Of a stretch of 6,713 nt of DNA, positions 1 to 6,637 are shown piece after piece (position 1 is the stretch's first letter; each line of letters opens with the position of its first letter). The DNA comes from Planctomycetota bacterium. Lineage in GTDB: Bacteria; Planctomycetota; Planctomycetia; Planctomycetales; Planctomycetaceae. The notes beneath the pieces were generated by a model. That model made no database searches. It was not told the origin of the DNA and saw only the letters and a program-made list of their open reading frames with translations. The stretch spans positions 1 through 6,713 of the forward strand of contig JAJRTM010000131.1 in NCBI GenBank assembly GCA_024278285.1, given 5' to 3'. The position numbers and the translations under genes were made by a program.

Positions 1-89
1 CCCGGGATCGCAGCGCAACCTGAACCAGCAATAATACCAAATAATCCAATCCACAGCATAAATGAACGAACTTTGTTACGATAAAGCAT
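1..89 (-). CDS. N-terminus of a putative lipoprotein (partial)
   Basis: Reading the minus strand from ATG at 89-87 gives 29 codons open to the window edge. The peptide has a basic start (R4, K6, R8), a hydrophobic stretch at about residues 10-21, and a Gly-Ser-Gly-Cys box ending at Cys25. This is a type II (lipoprotein) signal peptide, with Cys25 as the likely lipidated residue, followed by a small/proline stretch (AAIP). The product would be exported and membrane-anchored. Only the signal region is inside the window, so the mature protein and its function are unknown. A GAG-type purine stretch lies about 6 nt before the ATG but is not a strong ribosome site. The box is less canonical than LAGC, so a cleaved non-lipidated signal peptide remains possible. 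Confidence 0.6.
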   Translation of the reverse strand, partial: MLYRNKVRSFMLWIGLFGIIAGSGCAAIP

Positions 90-481
90 GTAACTCTCGC
101 GTTGTAAAGGAAGGGAAAAGAGACATTCGTCTCTCATGGCGATGGTGTACCCGTTAGATTTGGGTGGTGGGAAGCGTTTGATATCAGGCTGTGACTGCTT
201 TGTCGAGAGCATTAAGGTTTTGGACACTTTTACAAAATCTTAAAACAGCCTGAAATCGCCCGAATTGCCAACGAATATGAAACACCTGCCGAAAACAAGT
301 CCAATTGACTTGATTAAGCATCAAGTGAACGCCAGAATTGCCCGTTCTGCAAGAAAGAGTTGGTGATTGAGCAGCATTGGTCGTATTTGTATGAGATCTT
401 GCTTATTTCAGCACGATGCACCTATTTCAATTTACCATTTATCATATCAATAAACGAGAACTTAGTATTGGATTTAGTATT
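90..481. other. Intergenic stretch with one short hairpin
   Basis: No convincing gene lies between the lipoprotein start and the 75-residue ORF. A perfect 6-bp hairpin (AGAGAC, 4-nt loop, GTCTCT) lies at 119-134, about 30 nt upstream of the lipoprotein start codon. A stop-to-stop frame (318-491, plus) encodes one CPFC motif at 339-350, but it has no start codon and no second Cys pair. The rest looks like ordinary, possibly decayed spacer. Confidence 0.4.
119..134. repeat. Short perfect palindrome
   Basis: AGAGAC (119-124), loop ATTC, GTCTCT (129-134). No T-run follows on either strand, so it is not an obvious intrinsic terminator. It sits in the 5' region of the minus-strand lipoprotein gene and could be a leader hairpin or operator. 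A related palindrome with the same ACATTCG core lies at 801-819. Confidence 0.4.
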
Positions 482-709
482 ATGCCATTAAAGCAAGATC
501 GCTTGGAACGTAGCCTCAAAATTGCCCAGAACGCTCTGGGGGAGTACGAACAAAAACTCGACGAACGAAAAGTGGACCCCACGCTTCGCAGAAAAGACCC
601 CCGCTGGAGAGAATTGGGAGCATCGTGCAAAACAATTGAATCACGTCTCGAATCCCTCGCCAGCTTGATTTCTCGTGGCAAAAAGAACGAGAATGACTCT
701 GAAGAGTAA
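482..709 (+). CDS. Small basic helical hypothetical protein (75 aa)
   Basis: The ATG at 482 is chosen because homologous-looking character starts at MPLKQDRLER. An in-frame ATG at 416 would add 22 residues (MHLFQFTIYH...) that look like translated spacer. No clear Shine-Dalgarno precedes either start. The protein is rich in charged residues and mostly helical. It has a first helix at about residues 5-27, a central segment (DPTLRRKDPRWREL, about 32-45), a second helix at about 46-65 and an acidic tail (KNENDSEE). The two-helix pattern with the KDPRWR turn resembles small uncharacterised planctomycete proteins that may form a helical hairpin, but I cannot name a family. No membrane segment, metal site or catalytic motif is visible. 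It stands alone, upstream of tRNA-Ser and outside the integrated element. Confidence 0.6.
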   Translation: MPLKQDRLERSLKIAQNALGEYEQKLDERKVDPTLRRKDPRWRELGASCKTIESRLESLASLISRGKKNENDSEE

Positions 710-800
710 ATCGATAAACAAAGCTCGAAGAAATGTAGGAAAAAGTATCTACCCAGCGAAGTTTGGTTTTGGGAGAATCTCTATTCATTTCAAAAGGAGT

Positions 801-819
801 ACAGACATTCGGCGTCTGT
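801..819. repeat. Short palindrome related to 119-134
   Basis: ACAGAC (801-806), loop ATTCGGC, GTCTGT (814-819). It shares the AGACATTCG...GTCT core with the hairpin at 119-134. No T-tract follows, so a terminator role for the 75-aa gene is doubtful. Confidence 0.35.
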
Positions 820-959
820 CTCGTTTGAGCATGCTGTTATAAAGGCAGACAAGAATATCTACCCTCCTTCAATAATGGTTTTTGAATTAATAGAGGTTCC
901 CTTTTATTGGAATTGAGATATAACAAGCAGGTTCTACAGGGAGCACAGGCCCCGGCGAC

Positions 960-989
960 TTGGCTGAATAGTTACGTAAAAGATATACC
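960..989 (+). promoter_or_regulatory. Candidate promoter for tRNA-Ser
   Basis: TTGGCT (960-965) and TATACC (984-989) are separated by 18 bp. Each matches 4 of 6 bases of the sigma-70 consensus. The position, about 75 bp upstream of the tRNA 5' end, would leave a processed leader of roughly 65-70 nt. This is only a moderate match in AT-rich spacer. Confidence 0.3.
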
Positions 990-1028
990 GTGTTCTGAGT
1001 GAGTTCGCGATACATTCACTACGGTTCG

Positions 1029-2396
<1,368 letters not shown>

Positions 2397-2510
2397 TGTT
2401 TTCTCTCCTGAGATTGGTTTTTATTCGGTCGGGTTCTTCCATTCGGGTTGAGAACACCGTGATTATGCCGATTTAGATCGTGGGGATCAGATTGTTCCAG
2501 CCATGCTGGG
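2397..2510. promoter_or_regulatory. Integrase-excisionase spacer with short repeats
   Basis: This 114-bp gap has the integrase ribosome site (AGGAGAG on the minus strand), two direct copies of TCGGGTT (2428-2434 and 2444-2450, 16 bp apart) and a weak inverted pair GTTCT (2433-2437) / AGAAC (2451-2455). These could bind the integrase or the HTH protein, but they are short enough to be chance. Confidence 0.25.
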
Positions 2511-2714
2511 TTAATTGTTGCTGGGATTTGGTGCGGGGCAACCCTCGTCAATCCATTGGTGGACTTGATCGAGCCGCCAACGGGTGCTACCGCCAATACG
2601 GACGGGAGTGATTAGTTTTCCTGATGAGAGTAAACGCCATAATGTCCGTGTGGATATTTGCAGCATTTCAGCCAGTTGCTCTGCTGGGATTAAAAGTGGT
2701 TCCTGGGTTTTCAT
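2511..2714 (-). CDS. Excisionase-like winged helix-turn-helix protein (67 aa)
   Basis: This small DNA-binding protein is of the MerR-like / AlpA-type (HTH_17, excisionase) class. Residues about 8-31 form the helix-turn-helix (IPAEQLAEMLQISTRTLWRL). A wing follows at about 36-47 (PVRIGGSTRWR), then a short helix with the typical D-x-V-x-x-W-I (DQVHQWI, about 49-55). The length is normal for the family. The start at 2714 has GAGGGG about 10 nt upstream. It lies 114 bp upstream of the integrase on the same strand, the usual place for a directionality factor that bends DNA at the attachment site and favours excision. It may also regulate the integrase operon. Which of the two roles applies cannot be read from the sequence. 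Confidence 0.85.
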   Translation of the reverse strand: MKTQEPLLIPAEQLAEMLQISTRTLWRLLSSGKLITPVRIGGSTRWRLDQVHQWIDEGCPAPNPSNN

Positions 2715-2755
2715 CTTGTGTACCCCTCATGAATGTTTTTTGTTGGCTGAAAATG

Positions 2756-2780
2756 ACAGCGGCTCAATGGGAGCCGCTGT
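2756..2780 (-). terminator. Intergenic hairpin, possible intrinsic terminator or attenuator
   Basis: A perfect 10-bp GC-rich stem, ACAGCGGCTC (2756-2765) / GAGCCGCTGT (2771-2780), has a 5-nt loop. On the minus strand it is followed by CATTTTC, a short T-tract. It sits in the 90-bp gap after the 89-aa gene and before the HTH gene, so it may end or attenuate the upstream transcript. Confidence 0.5.
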
Positions 2781-2804
2781 TATGAGAACGAATCTTTCAG
2801 TGCA

Positions 2805-3074
2805 TCATTCCAGAACGACCTCTGCTTCGCATCGTTCGACGTAGCTTTGAGCGAGTTGCAAGGCTCTCACTGCTTGGGGCAGTTCTGCAAGATTGAAGGA
2901 GGAGGTCTGTTTCACTTTCTCCTCTTCATCCTTGTATCGCTTTTGCACGTTGACGCTGCGGATTGTGATCGGGCCTTCGTCGGTTTCGATTTCGTGCCCG
3001 AACACGGACGCTGAGACGTAACCGATGCGGAAGACTTTTTCTGGAGGGTTGTTGTTGCTTCTTTTTTTAGCCAT
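2805..3074 (-). CDS. Conserved small protein of unknown function (89 aa)
   Basis: The start at 3074 is supported by AAAGG about 10 nt upstream. The basic N-terminus (AKKRSNNN) is followed by predicted beta-strands at about residues 13-25 (KVFRIGYVSASVF), 33-46 and 54-60. A single helix follows at about 62-84 (LAELPQAVRALQLAQSYVERC). This strand-rich body with a FRIGxVSASV opening, a K-R-Y-K-D turn and a final amphipathic helix resembles small proteins I associate with integrative elements and plasmids. Its fold could be a PC4-like single-stranded nucleic-acid binder, but that is a guess from layout only. It lies upstream of the excisionase-like gene on the same strand, separated from it by a hairpin. 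A role in transfer, DNA maintenance or regulation of the element is inferred from context alone. Confidence 0.75.
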   Translation of the reverse strand: MAKKRSNNNPPEKVFRIGYVSASVFGHEIETDEGPITIRSVNVQKRYKDEEEKVKQTSSFNLAELPQAVRALQLAQSYVERCEAEVVLE

Positions 3075-3150
3075 GAGTTCAACCTTTCAATGGAAGGAAC
3101 AATTTTCGATTTGGATCGAGATTCACGATGAACCAGCAATCCGTGAGATT

Positions 3151-3183
3151 CGCTTCCTGTTTGCACGATGCAAGCAGGAAGCG
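3151..3183 (+). repeat. 14-bp hairpin
   Basis: CGCTTCCTGTTTGC (3151-3164), loop ACGAT, GCAAGCAGGAAGCG (3170-3183). Thirteen Watson-Crick pairs flank one T/G position, which is a G-U pair in plus-strand RNA but an A/C mismatch in minus-strand RNA. It could be a leader element of the 89-aa gene, a protein-binding palindrome, or part of a plus-strand small RNA. Confidence 0.55.
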
Positions 3184-3406
3184 AGAATGACACGATTTTG
3201 CGAAGTGCGCAAGGAGATCGTGGCATTTATCAAAAGGGTTGTCTGGAGGTTCCGAGAGGGGGAATCCAGATCAGAAAGGTTGATTCAACCAGTGAATCTT
3301 AAATACAGCCAGTGATTGCTGATTGGTCTGCCTCGAAGGGTGACTCCATCAGTTACGCCTGTCGCTCGTATTAATATATTCAACTTTGGATTGCTACATC
3401 GTGCAA

Positions 3407-3428
3407 AAAAGGATCCATTATTCCTTCT
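3407..3428 (-). terminator. Weak terminator candidate after the HEPN gene
   Basis: On the minus strand AAGGA, an 8-nt loop and TCCTT are followed by further T residues. The stem core is 5 bp, up to 7 with a wobble pair. It lies about 35 nt after the HEPN stop codon, a suitable place, but the stem is weak and AT-rich. Confidence 0.3.
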
Positions 3429-3459
3429 TAAAGATCGACTTTGCGGATTCTGTTTTTAG

Positions 3460-4905
3460 TCAGATACCAAGTATTTTGCGGAGACTTTTAACTTTAGCCA
3501 TCAATGTTGAATCGTTGGACAACTTTTCTAATGGTGCACTTGACTCATCAATTGCGTCAAGAAGTTCTCTTGCGGTTGCGTTTCGGATTTTAGGTGTAAT
3601 TAATCCGATAAGTTCTTGCCACTTCTTTTTACATTGTTGGAATTGCAGGCTACTCGCAATATTTCTATTTGAAAATGAAATCAAGGCTAACATTGCCATT
3701 TCTGGGGTGAATCCCCGTATCAATTCTGTATATGTTGGTTCTGCATTCCATGCGATACCGTTGCCGTTGCTCAAGAAGACCTCAACAAGGCACAAAACAT
3801 ACTTTGTTCGTATTGAAATTGGAACAGAATCGGAACTACCAACAACAGTCTTCAGGTGACGGGCTGCACCGGGTTCCGTGTAAAAGTTGTTCGTTCCGCG
3901 ATGTGCGATTAGCAGGTCTTGTATTGCTAAGTCAATCTCTGCAACACGAATCGAATCAGGTAAATACTCAGCACCATCAACAACGTCAAGGAATTCTCGC
4001 GCCCACTCCTGCTGGCTTGCATCATTGTTCGCGACGTATCGTGCATTCCTAAGTCCAAATCCATTGCGAGTGTCTGTAGACACTCGTGTCCAAAGCTCTG
4101 GCAAGAGTAATCTTATATTTTCGCGTGTTTTTTCATCCGTTGATTCGTCAACGAATATTCCAAAGAATCCAGACGCCAAAGTATCGACTCTGTCTGGTGT
4201 CAATTCGGTGAAAAATGCACCAATTTGACGTGCCTCTGCCTCAGTGATTTCATTCTCTTTTATGTTGCCGAGCAGTTTTCGGATTTCGACAACAACATTC
4301 TCTTGAGGTAGGTTTATCACTTCCTTAATACACGTCTCTAACCACGAAACGAGTTGCAGACCGGTAAGTTCATTTTGATTGGGATGAGCAGCACTTGCAT
4401 AGTTACGCATATATCGGATGTAATCGAGGTGTTGAAGCCCAATGTCAGATATTAATCCAATCAAGTTTGCCCCATGAATCAGTTCTTGATCACTAATTTT
4501 ATCAAGGTCTTCGGGTGTCTTGAGAGCCTTTCGTCGATCAGGACTACCAACTGCAATGTCGTAGAAATAAGCTATATCGTATTGTGATACCCGACCACGT
4601 AATTCACAAATAGTCTCGTCCCAAAGGTAATTCAGAGCAGCATCGAAAAGTCCTGATCCCGCAGCAGCAATAAACTTGGCAATGTAGGTCGAACCTTGGA
4701 GTTGTTCTGGGCTTAGTAGTGATAATGGTGCATCAATATTTTGAAAGACGCGAACCCGTTCCGGCAATTCAATAAAGACTTTGCCAGCAGGCAAACCTTG
4801 ATTTTCGATGAATTGAGTCAATTGTGTCTCAAAGGATTGTAACGCGATATTGTAGTCTTGGTCTTTACTCACAATGAGTTCATGTTTCGATTTATCAGTT
4901 GGCAT
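3460..4905 (-). CDS. Large HEPN-motif protein, candidate toxin or defence effector (481 aa)
   Basis: I do not recognise a named family. The key feature is R167-N168-YASAA-H174 in a helical context (YIRYMRNYASAAHPN), matching the Rx4-6H signature with a polar residue after Arg that marks HEPN ribonucleases. Upstream helices (about residues 70-105, including FDAALNYLWDE) and the helix after the motif (about 182-197, WLETCI) would complete a four-helix HEPN bundle. Residues about 200-481 look all-helical and lack another catalytic motif; they may sense a trigger or bind a partner. There is no signal peptide or membrane span, so it should be cytosolic. It starts 13 bp after the ParD-like gene and shares its promoter, which suggests an antitoxin/toxin relation. 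The ribosome site is weak (AGGA 11 nt upstream), so translation may be coupled. Alternatives are a non-catalytic HEPN scaffold or an unrelated cargo gene. Confidence 0.85.
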   Translation of the reverse strand: MPTDKSKHELIVSKDQDYNIALQSFETQLTQFIENQGLPAGKVFIELPERVRVFQNIDAPLSLLSPEQLQGSTYIAKFIAAAGSGLFDAALNYLWDETICELRGRVSQYDIAYFYDIAVGSPDRRKALKTPEDLDKISDQELIHGANLIGLISDIGLQHLDYIRYMRNYASAAHPNQNELTGLQLVSWLETCIKEVINLPQENVVVEIRKLLGNIKENEITEAEARQIGAFFTELTPDRVDTLASGFFGIFVDESTDEKTRENIRLLLPELWTRVSTDTRNGFGLRNARYVANNDASQQEWAREFLDVVDGAEYLPDSIRVAEIDLAIQDLLIAHRGTNNFYTEPGAARHLKTVVGSSDSVPISIRTKYVLCLVEVFLSNGNGIAWNAEPTYTELIRGFTPEMAMLALISFSNRNIASSLQFQQCKKKWQELIGLITPKIRNATARELLDAIDESSAPLEKLSNDSTLMAKVKSLRKILGI

Positions 4906-4918
4906 AGCTAGAAGTATC

Positions 4919-5146
4919 CTATTTCAATTCTGCGATGATATCATTCACATCAAGTGGTGCGATTCGACCTGCTTTTTTATCTTCAAGAGACTGCTGGATT
5001 TGCTGCCTCAACTCGGTGTGCCTCTGCTTGAGTTCACGAAACACTTCCAGAGCTTCTGCTAACAGGGCAGTTTCATCTTCATAGGTTCCGCTTGCCAATT
5101 CATCAGCGATGAATTTTTTTATCTCGGGTGAGTAGGTTGTAGACAT
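4919..5146 (-). CDS. ParD-like ribbon-helix-helix antitoxin (75 aa)
   Basis: The protein starts MSTTYSPEIKKFI, where a short N-terminal strand precedes two helices (about residues 7-17 and 23-38, DETALLAEALEVFREL). These form the ribbon-helix-helix DNA-binding fold of CopG/ParD proteins. The second half (QRHTELRQQIQQSLEDKKAGRI) matches the charged helix by which ParD-type antitoxins wrap their toxin, and the G-R-I-A-P-L-D-V end is typical. The ATG at 5146 is preferred over 5158 because GGAG lies 6 nt before it and it fits family length. In standard systems a ParE toxin of about 95 residues follows; here there is none, and a 481-residue HEPN-motif gene follows after 13 bp. It probably represses its own strong promoter, which carries an inverted repeat around the -10 box. 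Confidence 0.85.
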   Translation of the reverse strand: MSTTYSPEIKKFIADELASGTYEDETALLAEALEVFRELKQRHTELRQQIQQSLEDKKAGRIAPLDVNDIIAELK

Positions 5147-5166
5147 TCTGTTCTCCATTGCATTAA

Positions 5167-5194
5167 AACTATCGAGTTGGATTATACCATAGTT
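5167..5194. promoter_or_regulatory. Candidate antitoxin operator (inverted repeat)
   Basis: AACTAT (5167-5172) and ATAGTT (5189-5194) form an exact 6-bp inverted repeat with 16 bp between. It brackets the -10 box and transcription start of the antitoxin promoter. Autoregulation by RHH antitoxins at such sites is well known; its use here is inferred. Confidence 0.4.
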
Positions 5195-5210
5195 CGCTAA
5201 AGATTGTCAA
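5181..5210 (-). promoter_or_regulatory. Consensus sigma-70 promoter of the antitoxin/HEPN pair
   Basis: On the minus strand TTGACA (5210-5205), an 18-bp spacer and TATAAT (5186-5181) match both hexamers perfectly. Transcription would start near 5174 and give a leader of about 28 nt before the ATG at 5146. No other promoter in the window is nearly as good. Confidence 0.8.
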
Positions 5211-5394
5211 AAATCAATATCTTCAATGATGCCTTTCGGCAAGTTTCCAGCGACAAAAGGGAGGAGCCGTTTAGACTTGATGAGTTTTTTCGTTCTGTCG
5301 TTTTCTCTGTATTGATGATCGTAACCTGAAAAGGCGAGTCAAGATCGCACCTGGCGATTGGAATGATGATGAAATCCCCATGAAAATTTGTCAT
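5207..5394 (-). pseudogene. Possible frameshifted small gene
   Basis: From ATG 5394 the frame reads MTNFHGDFIIIPIARCDLDSPF. The protein-like character then seems to move to the next frame at a run of four T residues near 5329-5332. That frame continues FSGYDHQYREND... and ends RLLPFVAGNLPKGIIEDIDF with a stop at 5207-5209. One extra T would join the two parts into about 62 residues. The uninterrupted original frame (to 5197) turns Ser-rich and less protein-like. No family is recognised. The stop overlaps the -35 box of the antitoxin promoter. It could equally be non-coding leader sequence. Confidence 0.25.
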
Positions 5395-5441
5395 TGATTG
5401 TCACTCAAATCTATTGTCGTGCGATGGGTTGCGAGGGTGAC

Positions 5442-5555
5442 AACCCTGGCTATATGAATGGAATCGTAGCGTGGAACGACCGACCAATGGTGGGCAGACC
5501 AGTGTGAGAAACGAACACTGGAAACCACCCCACCCGCATTTATATAGCCAGGGTT
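5442..5555. repeat. 114-nt nested palindromic element
   Basis: The outer arms are 5442-5460 (AACCCTGGCTATATGAATG) and 5537-5555 (CATTTATATAGCCAGGGTT). They are complementary at 18 of 19 positions, the last being G-U in plus-strand RNA. Nested inside are GGTGG (5489-5493) / CCACC (5525-5529) and a 7-bp hairpin CCAGTGT (5499-5505), 9-nt loop, ACACTGG (5515-5521). The three coaxial stems suggest either a structured RNA on the plus strand or a miniature inverted-repeat/palindromic mobile element. No protein supports it and no flanking target duplication was recognised. Confidence 0.6.
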
Positions 5556-5627
5556 TGATGAGGCACGAATTCAAATCCCTGGCGACCCCTAAACGGCTGG
5601 GTGGGAATAACTTACGAAACCATCAGG

Positions 5628-5686
5628 GTGTCCACCTTGAGCGACCAGCATGGATACCTATCCGGATACCCTTGCGGACACTTTTT
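5628..5686 (+). terminator. Terminator-like stem followed by five T
   Basis: GTGTCC (5628-5633) and GGACAC (5676-5681) pair and are followed at once by TTTTT (5682-5686). The 42-nt loop contains two GGATACC copies and a TATCCGGATA palindrome that can form inner stems. The loop is long for an intrinsic terminator, so this is only a candidate, perhaps ending a plus-strand transcript from the 114-nt palindrome. Confidence 0.3.
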
Positions 5687-5772
5687 GAGAGTTCAATCAG
5701 ACTGATTGTTTATCGTTTTGAAAGTGCAGAATTCGGAACGCGAATTGATGAATAATTCCAGTATGAGAATGA

Positions 5773-6066
5773 TTGATAAAAGATTCAACATTCCAACCGG
5801 GACCCTCGGCTTCTGAAACGGTCGATGAAAAGTTTTTGAAATCAACGGCGTCGAACAGGCATTATTCAAAAGTTTTTTCATTGAATTCAAAGACCATTTC
5901 AGAATCGGTCAGCCAGGCCCGAATTGCGGCGGCGGAATCAGTTGTTTTTAGCGACGATTTTCACGGTGATAAAACGATTGTGAAACAAACCGATTTCATC
6001 AGAACTCGCCTTGTGGCTGACCTGCCTACCCGTTGGACTGTTGAATCGTTAAGAAACAAAGGATGA
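5773..6066 (+). CDS. Doubtful hypothetical ORF (97 aa, TTG start)
   Basis: An open frame of 97 codons begins at TTG with no Shine-Dalgarno; the ATG four bases earlier is in another frame and stops quickly. The product would be Ser-rich in its first half and end with a charged segment (FSDDFHGDKTIVKQTDFI). No motif, signal or membrane segment is visible, and a second frame over 5830-5960 also reads plausibly (VEQALFKSFFIEFKDHF). It may be a real small gene, decayed coding sequence or chance. Confidence 0.25.
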   Translation: MIKDSTFQPGPSASETVDEKFLKSTASNRHYSKVFSLNSKTISESVSQARIAAAESVVFSDDFHGDKTIVKQTDFIRTRLVADLPTRWTVESLRNKG

Positions 6067-6076
6067 ATTTACTGAA

Positions 6077-6162
6077 ACCACCAAGACACAAAGTCACGAA
6101 GGATTTCAACAAAGATTTTTTTTATCCCTCTTTTTTTCTTCGTGTTTTCGTGCCTTTGTGGT
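6077..6162. repeat. CACGAAG-type palindromic intergenic repeat
   Basis: The left arm 6077-6101 and right arm 6138-6162 are inverted copies matching at 20 of 25 positions. Both have the motifs ACCAC..AAG.CAC and CACGAAG at corresponding places. The T-rich 36-nt centre has T-runs of eight and seven. I recall similar 'accacgaagacacgaag' palindromes scattered between genes in several bacterial phyla. It may act as a bidirectional terminator between the flanking genes. Confidence 0.55.
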
Positions 6163-6251
6163 AAAAACTTTCTTGACTGAAATAACACCACACCACAATC
6201 AAGCAAAACGGACAAGTGACAATGACTATGATTTCACCATAAAATACGGTC

Positions 6252-6578
6252 ATGCGCAACACTCCAAATCACAACACCGGCAATAACAGTGACAAGAACC
6301 CGCTCGACAGCTACGCAAAGAATCTCTTCGATCAATACGCTGCTCACTCCGAAATCGGTATCGCTCTCAGGCAAGGGGATGCACGTTTGAGATTGAAAGA
6401 AATCCTGCAAGCAGAATCGGTTGTAAAACAAGCAGAAGAATTCAATGAACAAATCACCGATAATATCGCCCGCATCAACGCAGAACATCAACTCAACATA
6501 CAATACCTGATTCAGTTCGGCGTTCGAGCAGACGAACGATTACAGTTCCAACACCTGCTCGAACAGGTTTCAGGGTAG
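6252..6578 (+). CDS. Hypothetical helical protein (108 aa)
   Basis: ATG at 6252 opens a 108-codon frame. The first 20 residues are polar and Asn-rich (NTPNHNTGNNSDKN), probably disordered. From about residue 20 onward the sequence is amphipathic helix, with a long charged stretch at about 44-82 (RLRLKEILQAESVVKQAEEF and following) compatible with a coiled coil. There is no signal peptide, membrane span, Cys/His cluster or catalytic motif. No Shine-Dalgarno is visible upstream, as for other genes here, so a start at a later codon cannot be excluded. It follows a palindromic repeat and precedes another plus-strand gene by about 60 bp, so the two may be cotranscribed. No family recognised. Confidence 0.55.
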   Translation: MRNTPNHNTGNNSDKNPLDSYAKNLFDQYAAHSEIGIALRQGDARLRLKEILQAESVVKQAEEFNEQITDNIARINAEHQLNIQYLIQFGVRADERLQFQHLLEQVSG

Positions 6579-6637
6579 CTGTCTATTGTGTAGAAATTGG
6601 TAGTGCGTAGATTTGGGGGATCTGTTATTTTTCTTTG

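Larger units (their letters stand above)
3075..3459. other. Spacer between the recombination genes and the HEPN gene
   Basis: No supported gene lies in this stretch. It holds a strong hairpin (3151-3183), a small hairpin TTGCG/CGCAA around 3200, and a weak T-tract hairpin after the HEPN gene (3407-3428). A plus-strand frame opening at ATG 3073 runs 80 codons to 3315. Its start codon overlaps the start codon of the 89-aa gene, so it is doubtful. Any promoter for the 89-aa gene must lie here, but none stands out. Confidence 0.4.
5395..5772. other. Gene-free structured region
   Basis: This stretch holds the nested palindrome at 5442-5555 and the terminator-like hairpin at 5628-5686. A plus-strand frame with a GTG start (5471-5755) runs through both structures and is judged not to be a gene. 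Confidence 0.45.

Noticed and set aside
318..491. CPFC zinc-ribbon-like fragment
   Set aside because: Stop-to-stop frame without a start codon, only one CxxC pair, and no continuation as a zinc ribbon.
3253..3275. GAGAGGGGGA match to the reverse complement of the tRNA-Ser 3' end
   Set aside because: Only about 10 bp and in inverted orientation, whereas integration makes direct repeats.
3073..3315. Plus-strand 80-codon frame divergent from the 89-aa gene
   Set aside because: Its start codon overlaps the start codon of the better-supported minus-strand gene, leaving no room for either promoter or ribosome site, and it runs through a strong hairpin. Kept only as a remote possibility.
3706..3721. 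GGGGTGAATCCCC resembling a tRNA T-arm
   Set aside because: It is inside the HEPN gene, and no acceptor or anticodon stems surround it.
5568..5592. TTCAAATCCC, possible second tRNA 3' end or attR
   Set aside because: The flanking bases do not form a T-stem and do not match the tRNA-Ser acceptor strand.
5471..5755. GTG-start 94-codon frame (VERPTNGG...)
   Set aside because: It lies across the nested palindrome and the terminator-like stem, has no ribosome site, and is compositionally odd (Pro/His/Arg-rich). It is best explained as translated structured DNA.
6234..6503. Minus-strand 89-codon hydrophobic frame
   Set aside because: Shadow of the plus-strand 108-aa gene; its hydrophobic look comes from reading polar/helical codons backwards.
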